From contig CAYTID010000088.1 of NCBI GenBank assembly GCA_964437735.1, positions 1-9,203 on the forward strand: a stretch of DNA of 9,203 bases, written 5' to 3'. This stretch comes from CAYTID01 sp964437735 (GTDB lineage Bacteria > Bacteroidota > Ignavibacteria > UBA10030 > BY39). The translations under genes were made by a program, and so were the position numbers. A model generated the notes under the pieces. That model made no database searches, was not told the origin of the DNA, and was given only the letters and a program-made list of their open reading frames with translations. This document shows, piece by piece, positions 6,525 through 9,203 of the stretch; position 1 is the stretch's first letter, and each line of letters starts with the position of its first letter.

Positions 6525-8863
6525 GTGAATATAAATATGTAGGTCAGCCGGTAAATAAGGTTGACAATCTTGAAAAAGTTTCCGGTGCGGCATTGTATGT
6601 TGACGATATTGATTTCGGACCGAATCTTCTTTTTGCTCAGATTGTTGAAAGTCCGCACGCACACGCGATAATAAATAGCATCGATACATCCGAAGCTGAA
6701 AAATTTCCTGAAGTGCTGGCGGTATTCACGGGAAAAGATTTTCCGTACAAATTCGGACTTTATATGAAAGACCGCTACATACTTGCGCAGGACAGAGCTC
6801 GTTTTGTCGGTGAACAGGTTGCAGTTGTCGTCGCGCGCACACAGAAAGCCGCAATGAAAGCTGCAAAACTTGTTAAAGTTGATTACAAAATCCTCCCTCC
6901 GATTTTAAATCAGATTGATGCGCTGAAGGATGATGCCGAAATACTCCATCCCGATCTCGAAAACTATACGCACGTGCCGTGGTTTTTCCCGAAGGCAAAA
7001 ACAAACGTAGCTCACCTGCGTAAACTTCGCAAAGGAGATGTCGAGATGGGATTCAAAGAAGCCGATCTGGTTTTAGAAGAAACATACACTGTTCCGCGTT
7101 ATGCGCATTGTGCAATCGAAGTTCACGGCGCCGTGGCAAAGTTTGATTACTCAAACAGATTAACAGTCTGGGCTTCATCGCAGTCCCCTTTTACTCAGCG
7201 TAATTTATTTTCTCAGGCGCTGTCATCTCTCGGAATAAGCCATAAAGATGTACGCGTTATTGCCCCGCATGTTGGCGGAGGATTCGGCGGGAAAGCCGGT
7301 GTTACTATGGAAATAATTGCCGCTGCAGTAGCGACGAAAGTTAAAGGGAATCCTGTTAAAGTTCTCTGGTCGCGTGAGCAGGAATTTTACAACACATATC
7401 AGCGTCTCGGTGTTACAACCAAATTGAAAATCGGAGTGAAGAAAGACGGAACAATCACCTCTCTCGATCATAAATTATACTGGGATGCAGGCGCTTATGT
7501 TGAATACGGCGCGAACGTTGTCAACGCAGTCGGTTTATCTGCAATCGGTCCGTACCGTGTACCGAATGTTGCGATCGATTCGGTTTGTATATACACAAAC
7601 CTCCCTCCCGGCGGACCGTACCGTGGTTTCGGGTACTCTGAATTTTTATTCGGACTTGAATCGCATATGAATCAGATTGCGGCAAAGCTCGGAATGGATG
7701 CGGTTGAGTTTAGAAAAATAAATGCAATCAAGGAAGGCGATACGCTCGCTTACGGCTCATATATGAACGCCAACGGACTTCACCAGGCAATTGACGCAGT
7801 TAAAAAAGAAATCGAATGGGGTAAGAAAGAAGTTTCCGATGATCCTAAAAAAGCGATCGGAAAAGGATTTTCATTATTCTGGAAAGCTCCCGCTATGCCG
7901 CCTAACGCCTCATCGTCCGCATTTTTGAAATTCAACGAGGATGCAAGTATGAACATTTTGATTTCCGGAATGGATATCGGACAGGGATTGCTTACAGTTA
8001 TGGCGCAAATTGCCGCCGAAGTTCTCACGGTCCCTCCTTCTAAAATCCGTGTTGAAAATCCGGATACAGACCGTAATCCGTATGAATGGCAGACTGTTGC
8101 GTCTCACATTACCTGGGGAACAGGAAATGCGGTAAAGAAGGCTGCGATTGATGCGCGTGAGCAGATTTTCGATCTGATCGAACGTACACATAAATTCAAA
8201 AGAGAATCATTGTATCTGGAAGATGAAAAAGTTAAGTGTAAAGACAAACCTGAATTTGCACTTCAGCTCAGTGATTTTGTAATAAACGGAATACAGATGG
8301 AAGACGGAACATTCAAAGGCGGACCAATTATGGGACGCGGAATGTTTATGCCTGAGTTTTCTTCTACGAATGCCGACCCCGAAACAAGTCAGGGGGGCAA
8401 GCCGAACGTTCATTACACTGTCGGAGCCGCTGCGGTTAAACTTGAAGTTGATAAGGAAACAGGAAAAATGAAAGTTCTCAAGGTCGCTGAAGCCGTAGAC
8501 TGCGGCAAAGCAATCAATCCGGATCTTGTGAGAACGCAAATTATCGGCGGCATTGTTCAGGGGCTAGCGACAGTTCTGTATGAAGATATGCGATACGACG
8601 AAAAAGGAAAATTGCTGAATCCGAATTTCACCGATTACAAAATTCCGACAATGATGGATATACCGGAAGAAATAGTTCCGATAATAATAGAAGTCGCGCA
8701 GCCAGACGGACCGTTTGGCGCAAGAGGAGTCGGCGAGCATCCGATGATTCCTGCAGCGCCGATGATTGCCAACGCAGTTGAAGACGCGCTCGGTCTCCGA
8801 ATTAAATCAATGCCGATTACGGCCGAAAAAGTAGCATTAACAATTCTGGAAAATCAAAAATGA
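6521..8863 (+). CDS. Molybdenum-binding catalytic subunit of a xanthine dehydrogenase-family hydroxylase
   Basis: The 780-residue protein is the large, molybdopterin-binding subunit. The N-terminal aldehyde oxidase/xanthine dehydrogenase a/b-hammerhead domain covers about residues 15-125 (KVSGAALYVDDI, DRARFVGEQVAVVVA). The Mo-cofactor domains follow: GGGFGGK (252-258) at the Mo centre, GGPYRGFGYSE (364-374), DIGQG (485-489), and the catalytic-Glu motif GARGVGE (733-739, E739). The PYRGFG loop differs from AYRCSFR of form I CO dehydrogenase, so a CO oxidation role is unlikely; hydroxylation of an N-heterocycle or aldehyde-like carbon with water as oxygen donor is expected. GAGGAG (6507-6512) lies 8 bp before the start. 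The gene overlaps both neighbours by ATGA. No Tat signal is seen, so the enzyme is probably cytoplasmic. Substrate residues are not diagnostic of xanthine, nicotinate or another ring by eye. Confidence 0.93.
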   Translation: MSEYKYVGQPVNKVDNLEKVSGAALYVDDIDFGPNLLFAQIVESPHAHAIINSIDTSEAEKFPEVLAVFTGKDFPYKFGLYMKDRYILAQDRARFVGEQVAVVVARTQKAAMKAAKLVKVDYKILPPILNQIDALKDDAEILHPDLENYTHVPWFFPKAKTNVAHLRKLRKGDVEMGFKEADLVLEETYTVPRYAHCAIEVHGAVAKFDYSNRLTVWASSQSPFTQRNLFSQALSSLGISHKDVRVIAPHVGGGFGGKAGVTMEIIAAAVATKVKGNPVKVLWSREQEFYNTYQRLGVTTKLKIGVKKDGTITSLDHKLYWDAGAYVEYGANVVNAVGLSAIGPYRVPNVAIDSVCIYTNLPPGGPYRGFGYSEFLFGLESHMNQIAAKLGMDAVEFRKINAIKEGDTLAYGSYMNANGLHQAIDAVKKEIEWGKKEVSDDPKKAIGKGFSLFWKAPAMPPNASSSAFLKFNEDASMNILISGMDIGQGLLTVMAQIAAEVLTVPPSKIRVENPDTDRNPYEWQTVASHITWGTGNAVKKAAIDAREQIFDLIERTHKFKRESLYLEDEKVKCKDKPEFALQLSDFVINGIQMEDGTFKGGPIMGRGMFMPEFSSTNADPETSQGGKPNVHYTVGAAAVKLEVDKETGKMKVLKVAEAVDCGKAINPDLVRTQIIGGIVQGLATVLYEDMRYDEKGKLLNPNFTDYKIPTMMDIPEEIVPIIIEVAQPDGPFGARGVGEHPMIPAAPMIANAVEDALGLRIKSMPITAEKVALTILENQK

Positions 8864-9203
8864 GCAAACCTTTAGAGGGAATAAAAATTTTAGATTTAAC
8901 TCGTGTGCTTGCGGGACCATTCTGTACTATGCTTCTCAACGAGTTGGGTGCTGAGGTGATAAAAGTTGAAATTCCTGAAACAGGTGATGATGCACGAGCT
9001 TACGGACCGTTTAAAAACAATAAGAGTCTTTATTTCTTAAGTATCAACCGTGGTAAAGAAAGTGTCTCGCTGAATCTGAAAAGTGAAAAAGGGAAAATTA
9101 TACTTCTCGACCTCATAAAAAAAGTTGATGTTGTAATCGAAAATTTCCGTCCCGGTACGATGGAAAAACTTGGTATCGGATATGAGGTTCTGAAAAAAGA
9201 AAA
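8860..9203 (+). CDS. CaiB/BaiF family (class III) CoA-transferase, N-terminal part (partial)
   Basis: The frame starts at ATG 8860, inside the stop of the molybdenum subunit gene (ATGA overlap), and runs off the right edge after 114 codons. The sequence begins with the family N-terminus LEGIKILDLTRVLAGPF, continues with LGAEVIKVE (29-37) and NRGKESVSLNLKS (63-75), and has the conserved block VVIENFRPGTMEKLG (91-105). Class III CoA-transferases move CoA between carboxylic acids through an aspartyl intermediate; the nucleophilic Asp lies further on, near residue 170 in the family, and is not visible. Coupling to the hydroxylase genes implies that an acid made in the pathway, perhaps after ring opening, is activated as a CoA thioester. 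The acid and CoA donor cannot be named from this fragment. Confidence 0.92.
   Translation, partial: MSKPLEGIKILDLTRVLAGPFCTMLLNELGAEVIKVEIPETGDDARAYGPFKNNKSLYFLSINRGKESVSLNLKSEKGKIILLDLIKKVDVVIENFRPGTMEKLGIGYEVLKKE

Noticed and set aside
6521..8863. Aerobic carbon monoxide dehydrogenase (CoxL)
   Set aside because: The gene layout (M, S, L) matches, but the active-site loop is PYRGFG, not the AYRCSFR motif of form I CO dehydrogenase, and the neighbours are amide- and carbamoyl-handling enzymes.
5177..8863. 4-hydroxybenzoyl-CoA reductase
   Set aside because: That enzyme's flavin subunit carries an extra 4Fe-4S insert with several cysteines; this subunit has only two cysteines (118 and 215) and a normal length.

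Overview
The window is almost entirely coding, and every recognisable gene lies on the + strand. The A/T-rich composition, the mix of genes with and without Shine-Dalgarno sequences, the tail of an outer-membrane-barrel-like protein, and a CCTTCGAC...GTCGAAGG-bounded palindromic intergenic element suggest a Gram-negative, probably free-living or anaerobic bacterium. My best guess is the Bacteroidota/Ignavibacteria side of the tree. No ribosomal marker is present, so this is a guess.

Layout: (1) 2-244, the last 80 codons of an unrelated upstream gene, possibly a DUF1207-like outer-membrane barrel. (2) 327-4275, three genes matching the subunits of the E. coli oxamate carbamoyltransferase (AllFGH, formerly FdrA/YlbE/YlbF), in the order allH-allF-allG; a 93-bp multi-hairpin element sits in the 179-bp gap before allG. 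(3) 4346-5158, a metal-dependent cyclase-family hydrolase. (4) 5177-8863, a complete three-subunit molybdenum hydroxylase of the xanthine dehydrogenase family (FAD, 2Fe-2S and Mo subunits). (5) 8860-9203, the N-terminal 114 residues of a class III (CaiB/BaiF) CoA-transferase that runs off the window.

The tight spacing (10-bp overlap of allH/allF, 1-bp gap between FAD and FeS genes, ATGA overlaps at the last two junctions) indicates at least one long operon. Read as a pathway, the set suggests degradation of a nitrogen heterocycle or cyclic ureide. The molybdenum hydroxylase would oxidise the ring, the cyclase-family hydrolase would open a cyclic amide, the AllFGH-type enzyme would split a carbamoyl (acyl-urea) group phosphorolytically to carbamoyl phosphate, and the CoA-transferase would activate the remaining acid. 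The family assignments are well supported. The substrate and the joint pathway are inference, and this combination is the most interesting thing in the window. No carbamate kinase, transporter, regulator or molybdenum-cofactor maturation gene is visible here; they would have to lie outside.
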